64,000 nt of DNA from Streptomyces sp. SJL17-4 (GCF_036826855.1 NZ_CP104578.1:6878501-6942500); one strand, 5' to 3'; positions 26,706-35,381 are shown, counted from the stretch's first letter. The notes: generated by a model not told the origin, from the sequence alone. Program-made: numbers and translations.

Positions 26706-27725
26706 TCAGGCGGCCGGTGCGGGCCCCGAGGAGCCCCGGGGGACCAGGGAGACGGGAAGGGTGTCCGGCCGGGGCCGTTCGCCCGCGAGGACGGCGAGGA
26801 GGGCCTCCATGCCCCGCCGGCCGAACTCCTCGGCGGGCAGCCGCACGGTGGTGAGTTCCGGATCGACCACCGTCGCCAGGGCCATGTCGTCGAAGCCGGT
26901 CACCGACAGGTCCCCGGGGACCCGCAGTCCGAGCCGGCGCGCGGCTTTGCAGACGCCGACCGCGAGGATGTCGTCGTCGCAGATCACCGCCGTGGGACGG
27001 GGCCCGGGGGCGGCGAGGGCCCGGCCCGCGACCTCCCACGCGTCCGCGACGTTCAGCGGCGACCGCGTGGTCCGCACCTCCGTGCCGCGCAGGGCGTGGG
27101 CGAGGGTGGCGGCCCGCACGTCGAAGGTCCAGGACGGGGCCGCGGAGGCCAGGTGCAGGAAGCTGCGGTGGCCGAGGCCGAGCAGGTGGTCGGTCACGAG
27201 ACGCATGCCGTCGGCCACGTCGAGGTTCACATGGGCGGCGGCCCCGGGGCCGGCCGGGTCGCTGTCGAGCATGACGAGCGGGAGGTCGGTGTCCCGGAAG
27301 GCCTCCAGGGCGCCGGTCGCCATCGAGGAGGCGATCACCCCATCGAGGGCGGCCTGCGCCGAGGCGAAGGGGTCCCGCGCGGGTCCCAGGCCGTCGGGGG
27401 AGGGGTAGAGGACCACGCCGAAGCCGTGCCGGGCCGCCGCGGCGGCCGCTCCCGTGTAGACGTGCGCGAAGAACTCGTTGGTGAGGGCCGGGACGACGAG
27501 CATGGCGGTGCGGGTGCGGCCGAGGCGCAGGTTGCGGGCGGCCAGGTTGGGCCGGTAGCCGAGCTCCCGCGCGGCCCCGCGCACCGCCTCGGCGGTGCGT
27601 TCCGACACCCGGCCGCGCCATTTGTCGCCGAGGACGAGGGAGACGGTGGCCTGGGAGACGCCCGCGGTCCGGGCGACGTCCCGGCTGGTGGGGCGGGTGC
27701 CGCCGAGCGGCTCCGGGGTCTGCAC
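26706..27725 (-). CDS. LacI family transcriptional regulator
   Basis: A 339-residue regulator. The N-terminal helix-turn-helix is SRDVARTAGVSQATVSLVLG (residues ~14-33), followed by a hinge helix with RPNLAARNLRLGRT and a periplasmic-binding-protein-like domain with FDVRAATLAHAL, AVICDDDILAVG and SVTGFDDMALA. The GTG at 27725 has GGAGG five bases upstream. It is divergent from an MFS transporter, and the intergenic region has two TACGTA-centred sites that are good operator candidates. The effector is likely the transported compound. Confidence 0.9.
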   Translation of the reverse strand: MQTPEPLGGTRPTSRDVARTAGVSQATVSLVLGDKWRGRVSERTAEAVRGAARELGYRPNLAARNLRLGRTRTAMLVVPALTNEFFAHVYTGAAAAAARHGFGVVLYPSPDGLGPARDPFASAQAALDGVIASSMATGALEAFRDTDLPLVMLDSDPAGPGAAAHVNLDVADGMRLVTDHLLGLGHRSFLHLASAAPSWTFDVRAATLAHALRGTEVRTTRSPLNVADAWEVAGRALAAPGPRPTAVICDDDILAVGVCKAARRLGLRVPGDLSVTGFDDMALATVVDPELTTVRLPAEEFGRRGMEALLAVLAGERPRPDTLPVSLVPRGSSGPAPAA

Positions 27726-27798
27726 ACATGCCTCCGCGTCGGGCGGTCCACGGACCGGGTCTCTGCGCGCGGGGTGGACCCGCGCGCTGCCGACATGG

Positions 27799-27829
27799 TA
27801 CGTATGACGACGCACGTTATACGTAAAAC
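27799..27829. promoter_or_regulatory. Twin TACGTA operator between lacI-type regulator and MFS gene
   Basis: GTTATACGTAAAAC (27816-27829) is a 14-bp palindrome with two mismatching positions, centred on CG as LacI-family operators usually are. A second TACGTA core lies at 27799-27804, 21 bp away. Together TACGTAT (27799-27805) and ATACGTA (27819-27825) form a perfect inverted repeat. Confidence 0.55.
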
Positions 27830-27860
27830 CTCGGCGCGGTCCGAGGTGAGGGGAGACCAC

Positions 27861-29141
27861 ATGGCCACCGAGGCCCCGGCGCGAGGCGGCTATCTCGACA
27901 TACTCCGGGCGCCGCACGCGGCCCGGCTGCTCGCCGGCACCCTCGTGGGGCGCCTGCCCAACGGCGTCGGCCCCATCGCCATCACCCTCTTCGTCCGCGA
28001 CCAGGGCGGCAGCTACACCCTCGCCGGCGGCCTCATCGCCGCCTACGGCGTCGCCACCGCCATCGGCCAGCCCCTCCTCGGCCGCGCCGTCGACCTCAAG
28101 GGCCAGCCCCGCGTCCAGCTGCCCGCCGCGGTCCTCTCCGCCCTCGGCATGGCCCTGCTCGCCCTCACCGGCACCGGCCACCTCGGCCTCGCCTACGCGG
28201 CCGTCGTCGTCGCCGGGCTCTTCACACCGCCCCTGGAGGGCGGGCTGCGGGCCCTGTGGCCGAGCGTCCTCGGCCGCGAGGACCGGGTCCACCGCGCGTA
28301 CGCCATGGACGCGGTCGCACAGGAGGTCATGTTCACCGTCGGCCCGCTGCTGCTGACCCTCCTGGTCTCCCTCTGGTCGCCCGCCGCCGCGCTCCTCGTC
28401 ATCAACCTCCTCGGCGTCCTCGGCGCCCTCGCCGTCGTCCTCTCAGAGCCCTCCCGCACCTGGCGCTCCGCGCCCCGGGAGGCCCACTGGCTGGGCGCCC
28501 TGCGCTCCCCGGGCCTCCTCGCGCTCCTCGGGTCGTTCTTCTTCGTCGGCCTCGCGCTCGGCTCCATCACCGTCGCCGCCGTCGCCTACGCCGACGACCG
28601 GGGCACCCCGTCCGTCTACGGCTGGCTGATGGCCGCGCTGGGCCTCGGCGCACTCCTCGGCGGTGTCACCTACGGCGCCCGGCAGTGGTCCGGAGCCCCC
28701 GAACGGCGACTGCGCGTCCTCGTGCTCCTCCTCGCCGTCTGCTACCTGCCGCTGGTGCTCACCCCCGGTCCGGTCGCCATGGCCGGTCTCGCGGCCCTCG
28801 CCGGTGTCTTCCTGGCGCCCGTCCTCGCCTGCGCGTTCATCGTCGTGGACCGGCACGCGCCGCGGGGCACGGTCACCGAGGCCTTCTCCTGGCTCGTCAC
28901 CACCTTCGGCGTCGGTTCGGCCCTCGGCTCCGCCGTGGCGGGCCCCGCCGTCGAACTCGCCGGGACCGTCGCCGGATTCGCCGTCGCTGGGGCGGGCGGC
29001 CTGATCGCCCTCCTCGTCCTGCTCGTCACCGGCCGTGTCCTCCAGGTGCCCGAGGCCCCCGAAACCCCCGGTGCCGAGCCGCGACACGCCGTCGGTGCGG
29101 GCGCCCCCACCTCCGTACACACGGAAAAGAACACGCACTGA
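27861..29141 (+). CDS. MFS transporter
   Basis: A 426-residue major facilitator with about 12 hydrophobic segments. The loop between segments 2 and 3 contains GRAVDLKGQPR, the usual G-x3-D-x2-G-x2-R pattern. The central loop (EPSRTWRSAPREAH) separates the two halves. The C-terminal tail (PEAPETPGAEPRHAVG) is hydrophilic. The ATG is preceded by GAGGGGAG. Its partner is the divergent LacI-type regulator. The pair sits between prcA and pafA, so its gene position says nothing certain about proteasome function. An exporter of sugars or drugs is equally possible. Confidence 0.88.
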   Translation: MATEAPARGGYLDILRAPHAARLLAGTLVGRLPNGVGPIAITLFVRDQGGSYTLAGGLIAAYGVATAIGQPLLGRAVDLKGQPRVQLPAAVLSALGMALLALTGTGHLGLAYAAVVVAGLFTPPLEGGLRALWPSVLGREDRVHRAYAMDAVAQEVMFTVGPLLLTLLVSLWSPAAALLVINLLGVLGALAVVLSEPSRTWRSAPREAHWLGALRSPGLLALLGSFFFVGLALGSITVAAVAYADDRGTPSVYGWLMAALGLGALLGGVTYGARQWSGAPERRLRVLVLLLAVCYLPLVLTPGPVAMAGLAALAGVFLAPVLACAFIVVDRHAPRGTVTEAFSWLVTTFGVGSALGSAVAGPAVELAGTVAGFAVAGAGGLIALLVLLVTGRVLQVPEAPETPGAEPRHAVGAGAPTSVHTEKNTH

Positions 29142-29198
29142 TCGGAAAATGATCGAAACGGGAACGTCCAACCCGGTTTCAGCACAGGCCGTCAGGCG

Positions 29199-29204
29199 TA
29201 ATGT
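29199..29204 (+). promoter_or_regulatory. -10 box of a leaderless transcript (pafA)
   Basis: TAATGT ends six bases before the ATG at 29211. There is no Shine-Dalgarno sequence upstream of pafA. Confidence 0.6.
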
Positions 29205-29210
29205 TCAGAC

Positions 29211-30572
29211 ATGGACCGCCGCATTTTCGGGCTGGAGAACGAGTACGGCGTCACGTGCACGTTCAGGGGACAGCGCCGACTGTCTCCTGACGAAGTGGCG
29301 CGCTACCTCTTCCGCCGTGTCGTGTCATGGGGCCGCAGCAGCAATGTCTTCCTGCGGAACGGCGCCCGCCTGTACCTGGACGTGGGATCGCATCCGGAAT
29401 ACGCCACACCGGAATGCGACAACGTGACCGAACTGGTCACCCACGACAAGGCCGGTGAGCGCATTCTCGAGGGCCTGCTCGTCGACGCCGAACGCCGCCT
29501 GCACGAGGAGGGAATCGCGGGCGACGTCTACCTCTTCAAGAACAACACCGACTCGGCCGGAAACTCCTACGGCTGCCACGAGAACTATCTCGTCGCCCGC
29601 CACGGAGAGTTCTCCCGGCTCGCGGACATCCTCATTCCGTTCCTGGTAACCCGGCAGCTCATCTGCGGCGCGGGAAAGGTCCTCCAGACCCCGCGCGGCG
29701 CGGTGTTCTGCGTCTCCCAGCGCGCCGAGCACATCTGGGAGGGCGTCAGCTCCGCGACCACCCGCTCACGCCCCATCATCAACACCCGTGACGAGCCGCA
29801 CGCGGACGCCGAGCGCTACCGCCGGCTGCACGTCATCGTCGGCGACTCGAACATGTCCGAGACGACCATGCTGCTCAAGGTCGGCGCCACCGACCTGGTG
29901 CTCCGCATGATCGAGGCCGGCACGGTGATGCGCGACCTGACCCTGGAGAACCCGATCCGGGCCATCCGCGAGGTCAGCCACGACATCACCGGGCAGCGCA
30001 AGGTCCGGCTCGCCAGCGGCCGCGAGGCCTCCGCCCTGGAGGTCCAGCGCGAGTACTACGAGAAGGCCGTCGACTTCGTCGACCGCCGCGGGATCCGGAA
30101 CGGCACCGTCGCCCAGGTCCTGGAACTGTGGGGCCGTACGCTCGACGCGATCGAGAGCGAGCGGCTCGACCGGATCGAGACCGAGATCGACTGGGTCATG
30201 AAGCACCGGCTCATCGAGCGCTACCGGGCCAAGCACAACATGACCATGTCGAACCCGAGGGTCGCGCAGATAGACCTCGCCTACCACGACATCCACCGCC
30301 GTCGTGGGCTGTACTACCTGCTGCAGAAGAACGGTCAGGCGGCCCGGATCTGCAACGACCTGAAGATCTTCGAGGGCAAGTCGGTGCCCCCGCAGACCAC
30401 TCGGGCCCGGCTCCGCGGCGACTTCATCCGCCGCGCCCAGGAGCAGCGACGGGACTTCACCGTCGACTGGGTGCACCTCAAGCTGAACGACCAGGCGCAG
30501 CGCACGGTGTTGTGCAAGGACCCGTTCCGCTCCGTCGACGACCGCGTCGAAAAGCTGATCGCCGGAATGTAG
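29211..30572 (+). CDS. pafA: Pup--protein ligase
   Basis: It joins the C-terminal glutamate of deamidated Pup to substrate lysines with ATP. The 453-residue protein is a glutamine-synthetase-fold ligase: [11 protein letters not shown] at the N-terminus (Mg-binding Glu), Asp57 as catalytic base in [15 protein letters not shown], and [20 protein letters not shown] shared with Dop. It lacks the extra loop of Dop and has the C-terminal domain ending [15 protein letters not shown]. It probably makes a leaderless mRNA. It is separated from prcBA by the lacI/MFS pair and followed by a terminator hairpin. Confidence 0.97.
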   Translation: MDRRIFGLENEYGVTCTFRGQRRLSPDEVARYLFRRVVSWGRSSNVFLRNGARLYLDVGSHPEYATPECDNVTELVTHDKAGERILEGLLVDAERRLHEEGIAGDVYLFKNNTDSAGNSYGCHENYLVARHGEFSRLADILIPFLVTRQLICGAGKVLQTPRGAVFCVSQRAEHIWEGVSSATTRSRPIINTRDEPHADAERYRRLHVIVGDSNMSETTMLLKVGATDLVLRMIEAGTVMRDLTLENPIRAIREVSHDITGQRKVRLASGREASALEVQREYYEKAVDFVDRRGIRNGTVAQVLELWGRTLDAIESERLDRIETEIDWVMKHRLIERYRAKHNMTMSNPRVAQIDLAYHDIHRRRGLYYLLQKNGQAARICNDLKIFEGKSVPPQTTRARLRGDFIRRAQEQRRDFTVDWVHLKLNDQAQRTVLCKDPFRSVDDRVEKLIAGM

Positions 30573-30592
30573 GCCGGCCGCACCGGCGCTGT

Positions 30593-30621
30593 GGGCCCCG
30601 CACGTTTGGCGTGCGGGGCCC
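30593..30621 (+). terminator. pafA terminator
   Basis: GGGCCCCGCACG (30593-30604) and CGTGCGGGGCCC (30610-30621) form a perfect 12-bp stem with a 5-nt loop, 20 bp after the stop codon. Confidence 0.8.
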
Positions 30622-30689
30622 TCGACGTGACAGAAGGGTCCCCTAGAGTGTCGGGACAACTACTGTGCCGTCTGAGATCTGAGGAACAC

Positions 30690-31631
30690 GTGCGCCGACT
30701 TGCCGGCCTTCTCGTCGTCCCGCTGCTGCTGCTCTCCACAGCGGCCTGCGGCAGCGACGACAAGGGCTCCGATTCCGCTTCGATGACGAACGGGCTGCCC
30801 GCCATCACCGCGGGGGCCAAGTTCGGCGAGAAGCCGACCCTCGCCAAGGGCGAGGGCGACCCGCCCAAGGAACTCAAGGTCAACGTCATCAGCGAGGGCA
30901 AGGGCGCGGTGACGAAGAAGGGCGACGCGCTCTCGGTGAACTACCTGGGTCAGGCCTGGGACTCCACCACCCCCTTCGACAACAGCTTCGACCGCGGCGA
31001 GCCCTTCAGCGTGACGCTGGGCGAGGGCCAGGTCATCAAGGGCTGGGAGCAGGCCCTCGAAGGCCAGAAGGTCGGCAGCCGCATCGAGGTCGGCATTCCG
31101 CCGGAGCTCGGCTACGGCGAGAAGGGCTCGCCGCCGAGCATCAAGCCCAACGCCACCCTCGTCTTCGTCGTGGACATCCTGAAGTCCGTCACGATCCCCA
31201 AGTCCGCCACCGGCACCCCGGTCGCGCAGGACAACAAGGACCTGCCGAAGGTCGGGACGAACACCGACGGCAAGGCGCCCACGCTGACCGTCCCCAAGGT
31301 CGACCCGCCGACCAAGCTCGTCTCGAACTACGTGCTCGAGGCCAAGGGCGAGGCCGTGAAGGCCACCGACACGGTCGTCGTGAACTACGTCGCCGCCCTG
31401 TGGAAGGACGGCAAGGTCTTCGACTCGACGTACACCTCGGGCAAGCCCGCGAACTTCCCGCTCGCGCAGCTCACGCTGAAGGGCCTCAAGGACGGTCTCG
31501 TCGGCAAGACGGTCGGCAGCCGCGTCCTCATCGTCGCCCCGCCGTCCGAGGCGTTCGGCGACAAGGAGCAGCAGGGCATTCCGAAGAACTCCACGCTGGT
31601 GTTCGCCGTGGACATCCTGACGAAGATGTAA
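30690..31631 (+). CDS. Lipoprotein with two FKBP-type peptidyl-prolyl isomerase domains
   Basis: A 313-residue extracytoplasmic protein. The signal peptide ends in the lipobox STAAC (Cys about residue 21). Two FKBP domains follow: the first (~80-170) has the full signature VNYLGQAWDSTTPFDNSFDRG and VIKGWEQALEGQKVGSRIEVGIPPELGYG (core VIKGWEQAL). The second (~220-312) is degenerate: VNYVAALWKDGKVFDSTY is kept, but the Trp of the active-site VIKGW is replaced (TLKGLKDGL), so it may bind without catalysing. The GTG start follows GAGGAA. It probably helps fold secreted proteins. It lies 43 bp before the single-domain FKBP. Confidence 0.93.
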   Translation: MRRLAGLLVVPLLLLSTAACGSDDKGSDSASMTNGLPAITAGAKFGEKPTLAKGEGDPPKELKVNVISEGKGAVTKKGDALSVNYLGQAWDSTTPFDNSFDRGEPFSVTLGEGQVIKGWEQALEGQKVGSRIEVGIPPELGYGEKGSPPSIKPNATLVFVVDILKSVTIPKSATGTPVAQDNKDLPKVGTNTDGKAPTLTVPKVDPPTKLVSNYVLEAKGEAVKATDTVVVNYVAALWKDGKVFDSTYTSGKPANFPLAQLTLKGLKDGLVGKTVGSRVLIVAPPSEAFGDKEQQGIPKNSTLVFAVDILTKM

Positions 31632-31674
31632 GACTGTCCCGATCACGCAGTTCATCAGTATGAGGAGCAGTTCA

Positions 31675-32055
31675 GTGAGCATCGAGAAGCCCGAGATCGA
31701 CTTCCCGGGTGGCGAGCCGCCGAAGGACCTGGAGATCAAGGACATCTGGGAGGGCGACGGCGACCTCGCCGAAGCCGGTGACTTCGTGAAGGTCCACTAC
31801 GTCGGTGTGTCCTTCGAATCCGGCGAGGAATTCGACGCCTCCTGGAACCGCGGCGCCCCGCTCGACTTCCACCTCGGTGCCGGCCAGGTCATCAAGGGCT
31901 GGGACGAGGGCGTGCAGGGAATGAAGGTCGGCGGTCGCCGCCAGTTGGTCATCCCCGCACACCTCGCCTACGGCGACCGCGGCGCCGGCGGCAAGATCGC
32001 CCCGGGCGAGACGCTGATCTTCGTCTGCGACCTCGTGGGCGTCGCCAAGCGCTGA
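31675..32055 (+). CDS. Cytoplasmic FKBP-type peptidyl-prolyl isomerase
   Basis: A 126-residue single-domain isomerase without signal peptide. The active-site signature is intact: VHYVGVSFESGEEFDASWNRG (core GEEFDASW), VIKGWDEGVQGMKVGGRRQL (core VIKGWDEG) and IPAHLAYGDRGAGGKI. The GTG at 31675 has GAGGAG seven bases upstream. It forms a pair with the preceding lipoprotein, one acting inside and one outside. FKBP genes at this place between pafA and pafBC are common in actinobacteria, but no mechanistic link to pupylation is known to me. Confidence 0.95.
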   Translation: MSIEKPEIDFPGGEPPKDLEIKDIWEGDGDLAEAGDFVKVHYVGVSFESGEEFDASWNRGAPLDFHLGAGQVIKGWDEGVQGMKVGGRRQLVIPAHLAYGDRGAGGKIAPGETLIFVCDLVGVAKR

Positions 32056-32087
32056 CCCCCGCACACCTCGACCGGATTCCGGTCGCT

Positions 32088-32123
32088 CCGAGGGCCCCCG
32101 CCATCCAGGGCGGGGGCCCTCGG
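32088..32123 (+). terminator. Terminator after the FKBP pair
   Basis: A perfect 15-bp stem, CCGAGGGCCCCCGCC (32088-32102) and GGCGGGGGCCCTCGG (32109-32123). Confidence 0.8.
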
Positions 32124-32232
32124 CCGTGGTCGGGCTCCGGTCCGGGTTCGGTCCCCACTTTGGTCCCGACACCCCGGGGCGGTACGGTCGGACGTCCGAG
32201 AAGTGGATCCGGCGAAGGGGTGCGGGGCGTCG

Positions 32233-33189
32233 ATGGCGATTGCCAAGTCCGAGCGGCTGATGAATCTCGCGCTGTGCCTGCTCGGGACACGCCGCCCGCT
32301 GAGCAAGCGGGAGCTCCGCGGCTCCATCGAGGCCTACCTCGAAGCGAGCGGCGACGACGCCTTCAACCGCATGTTCGAGCGCGACAAGGACGATCTCCGC
32401 GAGCTCGGCCTCGTCATCGAGACCGTCGAGAACCTGGAGGGCGAGACCGGCTACCTCGCCCGCCGCGACTCCAACCGGCTGCCGGCCATCACCCTGGACG
32501 CCGAGGAGGCCGCCGCGCTCGGCCTCGCCGCCAAGGTCTGGCAGCAGGCCCGCCTCGCCGGGGCCGCCAGCGGCGCCCTGCAGAAGCTCCGCGCCGCCGG
32601 CATGCCGGAGGCGGAGGACTCGTACGACACCCAGCCCAGCGCCCTCGAACCGCGGATCCCCGTCCACGAGGCCGCCTTCGAACCGCTGATGCTGGCCTGC
32701 CGCGACCGCCGGCCCGTCGCCTTCGACTACCGCAAGGCCAACGCCGCCCGCCCCGAGGCCCGCCAGGTCGAGCCCTGGACCCTCGAATGCTGGCGCGGCC
32801 ACTGGTACCTGGCCGGCTGGGACCGCGACCGCGGCGCCGAGCGCGTCTTCCGGCTCTCCCGCATCACCGGCAAGGTCCGCTCCCGGGCCGGCGCCTTCAC
32901 CGCGCCCGTGCCCGACGTCGTCACCGTCCGCGAGACCGTGGAGAGCTGGGCCGGCGAGACCGCCACCCGCTCCGCCCGGATCCGGCTGCGCACGGGCTGC
33001 GGCTACCCGCTGCGCGCCCGCGCCCAGTCCGTGAGCGAGGGCGCCGACGGCTGGGACGAGCTGGAGATCCCGTACGGGCACGGCCTCGACGCCTGGCTCG
33101 TCGAGTTCGGCCCCGATGTCGTCGTACTGGAACCGGCCGATCTGCGGGCCGACGTGGTGGACCGGCTGCGCGCCGTGGCCAAGGGCTGA
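32233..33189 (+). CDS. pafB: WYL-domain transcriptional activator PafB
   Basis: 318 residues: an N-terminal winged helix (SERLMNLALCLLGTRRPLSKRELRG; core LMNLALCLLGTRRPLS), then a WYL domain with RRPVAFDYRKA, GHWYLAGWDRDRGAERVFRL (core WYLAGWDRDRG) and a C-terminal WCX region. PafB and PafC form a heterodimer that activates DNA-damage genes independently of LexA in mycobacteria. In Streptomyces the pair has the same position after pafA. The ATG at 32233 is chosen from the conserved AIAKSERLMN start; the GAAGGGG upstream is a little far (about 13 bases). Confidence 0.92.
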   Translation: MAIAKSERLMNLALCLLGTRRPLSKRELRGSIEAYLEASGDDAFNRMFERDKDDLRELGLVIETVENLEGETGYLARRDSNRLPAITLDAEEAAALGLAAKVWQQARLAGAASGALQKLRAAGMPEAEDSYDTQPSALEPRIPVHEAAFEPLMLACRDRRPVAFDYRKANAARPEARQVEPWTLECWRGHWYLAGWDRDRGAERVFRLSRITGKVRSRAGAFTAPVPDVVTVRETVESWAGETATRSARIRLRTGCGYPLRARAQSVSEGADGWDELEIPYGHGLDAWLVEFGPDVVVLEPADLRADVVDRLRAVAKG

Positions 33190-33205
33190 GGGGGAGACGT
33201 ACCGC

Positions 33206-34159
33206 ATGGCTGCCAACGCGATCGACCAGACGAGGCGGATGCTCTCGCTCGTCACCTATCTCCGTGAGCGCCCCGGCGCCCACGTCGCCGATGTCGCGCG
33301 TGCCTTCGGGATCACCGAGGACGAGCTGATCTCCGACCTGGACGTGCTGCCCATGTGCGGCACCAGCTTCCGCGGCGGAGACCTCCTCGACATCGACACC
33401 GACGGGGACCGGATCTGGTGGCACAACCCGGACGATGTCGCCGCGCCGCTGCGGCTCGCCGCCGACGAGGCGACCGCCCTCCTGGTCGCCGCCCGCGCCG
33501 TCGCCACGCTCCCCGGGCTCCGGGAGAGCGACCGTGAGGCGCTGCTGCGCGCCACCGCCAAGCTGGAGGCCGCCGCCGGCGAGGCCGCCGGCGCCAGCTC
33601 CCGGCTCTCGGTGACCTTCGAGTCCGAGGGCGGTGTCTTCGCCGAGGTCGACCGCGCGATCTCCGAGCGCCGCCGCCTCTGGGTGCGCTACTACTCGCCC
33701 GCCCGCGACGAGCTCACCGAGCGCGAGGTCGACCCGATCCGGCTCTTCGCCGTCGGCCACACCTATATGGAGGCGTGGTGCCGGCTCTCCGAGGCGCGCC
33801 GCACCTTCCGGCTCGACCGCGTGGCCGAGATCCGCATCCTCGACGAGCACGCGGCACCGCCGGAGCTGGAGCTGCGTGACCTCTCCGCGGGTCTGGTCCA
33901 GCCCTCCGCCGACGACCCCGAGGTGGTCGTCGAGGTCGGTCCCGGCGGGCGCTGGGTCGCCGAGTACTACCCACACGACCGGGCCGAGGAGCTGCCTGAC
34001 GGCGGGCTGCGGATCACCCTGCGGACGCCGGACCCGGCCTCGCTGCGCCGACTGGCGCTGCGCCTGGGCAGCGACGGGCGGATCGTCGCGCCCCAGGATC
34101 TCGCCGACAACGCCAGGACGGCGGCGGCCGCCGCGCTCGCCGCGTACGAGGGCGAGTGA
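33206..34159 (+). CDS. pafC: WYL-domain transcriptional activator PafC
   Basis: 317 residues, partner of PafB. N-terminal helix-turn-helix with RPGAHVADVARAFGITEDELI, then a WYL domain with RRRLWVRYYSPARDELTERE and GHTYMEAWCRLSEARRTFRLDR (core TYMEAWCRLSEARRTF), ending in a WCX segment. Its central WYL motif carries Tyr-Met-Glu-Ala-Trp in place of the Trp-Tyr-Leu of PafB, typical of PafC. It starts 16 bp after pafB with GGGGGAG upstream, so the two are made together. Confidence 0.92.
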   Translation: MAANAIDQTRRMLSLVTYLRERPGAHVADVARAFGITEDELISDLDVLPMCGTSFRGGDLLDIDTDGDRIWWHNPDDVAAPLRLAADEATALLVAARAVATLPGLRESDREALLRATAKLEAAAGEAAGASSRLSVTFESEGGVFAEVDRAISERRRLWVRYYSPARDELTEREVDPIRLFAVGHTYMEAWCRLSEARRTFRLDRVAEIRILDEHAAPPELELRDLSAGLVQPSADDPEVVVEVGPGGRWVAEYYPHDRAEELPDGGLRITLRTPDPASLRRLALRLGSDGRIVAPQDLADNARTAAAAALAAYEGE

Positions 34160-34346
34160 CGTTCCCCGCCCGGGGGACGCTGTTACTGACGTGGTGCCCG
34201 GCGCGGTGCCTGGCGCCGTGACCGACGTGATGACCGGCATGGTGGCGGATACGGCGCGCCGAGGCGGGTGCGGACGTACGTGCTGCGCTCCGCGCGGCAC
34301 GCGGGGTGTGAGGTACGGGAGTCGAGAGATGAGGGAAATGTCCGTG

Positions 34347-34592
34347 ATGCACGGTTTTACGGCGACGATGGCCCCGGTCCTCTTCAAGGCCGCCTGCCCC
34401 GACTGCCGCTCCCGCTTCGAACTCTCCGCGAGCGCCCTGCGCCTCGCCATCGGGGCCAGCCGCCGCACCACCTTCTACTCCTTCACCTGCCCCGAGTGCG
34501 GCAGCTCCGTCCGCAAGCCCGCCGGCGAGCGCATCGTCGAACTCCTCACCGGCGGCGGCGTCCGGACCCTGCGGCTCCACACGACCGTCTGA
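34347..34592 (+). CDS. Small zinc-ribbon-like protein
   Basis: 81 residues, no known function. Two CxxC knuckles, ACPDCRSR and TCPECGSS, are 27 residues apart and make a plausible zinc ribbon; the C-terminal half is basic and hydrophobic (RIVELLTGGGVRTLRLH). Several start codons compete (ATG 34329, ATG 34338, GTG 34344, ATG 34347). GAGGGA at 34331 is best spaced for the GTG or for the ATG at 34347. It lies between pafC and the small membrane protein gene. Confidence 0.75.
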   Translation: MHGFTATMAPVLFKAACPDCRSRFELSASALRLAIGASRRTTFYSFTCPECGSSVRKPAGERIVELLTGGGVRTLRLHTTV

Positions 34593-34631
34593 GCCCGCGG
34601 CCCGGCCGCTCGGCCCGCCGCGCCCAACGTC

Positions 34632-34637
34632 TAGGCT
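34632..34637 (+). promoter_or_regulatory. -10 box of a leaderless transcript (small membrane protein)
   Basis: TAGGCT ends six bases before the ATG at 34644, with no ribosome-binding site. Confidence 0.5.
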
Positions 34638-34643
34638 CAGCAC

Positions 34644-34841
34644 ATGTTCTGGCCCATGCTCGCCATCGCCCTCGGCTTCCTCGGCATCGCCGTCCTCGGC
34701 GTCCTCGCCGTCCGGGTCTTCCTCGAGGTCCAGCGCCTCGGCCGTCAAGTGGCCCACACCACACAGCGGATCAGCCAGGCGGCCGAAGACCTCGAAACGG
34801 CCGCCGTCGGACTGGCCCGAACGGGCGAGTCCCTGCGCTGA
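34644..34841 (+). CDS. Small single-pass membrane protein
   Basis: A 65-residue protein: one N-terminal transmembrane helix (LAIALGFLGIAVLGVLAVRVF) followed by an amphipathic helix with heptad-like spacing (EVQRLGRQVAHTTQRISQAAEDLETA; core RLGRQVAHTTQRISQ). This architecture is like TatA/TatB without their Gly-Pro hinge, and like DUF948-type small proteins. It lies 186 bp before tatA and may be related to it by position only. Function unknown. Confidence 0.75.
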   Translation: MFWPMLAIALGFLGIAVLGVLAVRVFLEVQRLGRQVAHTTQRISQAAEDLETAAVGLARTGESLR

Positions 34842-35027
34842 GTCCGTGCCGTACGCTGCGTGAAGAGGCCCTGAAACGGGCACGCGGGACGCAATCGGGA
34901 GTATGCAAGGGCATTGCCCTGCGTTTACTCCTGCGGGTTACGATCGCAGACAGCGCGGTGGCCGGACGCTTGTCCGACCCGCCGGGCACCGCACTCCATG
35001 TCGCCTCGGTGAAGAAGGTAAACAGCT

Positions 35028-35321
35028 ATGGGTAGGCTCGGCCCCACCGAGATCATTCTCATTCTCGTCGTCATCATCCTGCTGTTCGGCGCCAAGAAGC
35101 TTCCGGACATGGCGCGCTCGCTCGGCAAGTCCGCCCGCATCCTCAAGAGCGAGGCCAAGGCGATGAAGTCGGACGACCAGCAGAGCGCCCCCGCCGACCC
35201 GCCGCAGGCCGGCAACGGCACCGCTGCCCAGGAGCCCGCCCCGCGCACCATCCAGGCCGCTCCCGGTGACGTGACCAGCGCGCGTCCCGTGACCGAGCCC
35301 TCGGACACCACCAAGCGCTGA
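35028..35321 (+). CDS. tatA: Twin-arginine translocase subunit TatA
   Basis: 97 residues. It has a short transmembrane helix (IILILVVIILLFGAKKLP) with the invariant Phe-Gly hinge, the amphipathic helix MARSLGKSARILKSEAKAM, and a disordered Pro/Ala-rich tail. TatA polymerises to form the pore for folded proteins. The ATG follows GAAGG. tatC starts 60 bp downstream. TatB is not in this window, as is usual for Streptomyces, where it lies elsewhere. Confidence 0.96.
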   Translation: MGRLGPTEIILILVVIILLFGAKKLPDMARSLGKSARILKSEAKAMKSDDQQSAPADPPQAGNGTAAQEPAPRTIQAAPGDVTSARPVTEPSDTTKR

Positions 35322-35381
35322 CCCGGTCCGCCGCGGCCGCCGCACCGGGCGGCGGCCTGCCGCATGAGATGAGGACGTGGG

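Noticed and set aside
34160..34346. An N-terminal extension of the zinc-ribbon protein reading VTDVVPGAVPGAVTDVMTG
   Set aside because: It is a short repeat-like stretch after the pafC stop without ribosome-binding site; the later start codons are better placed.
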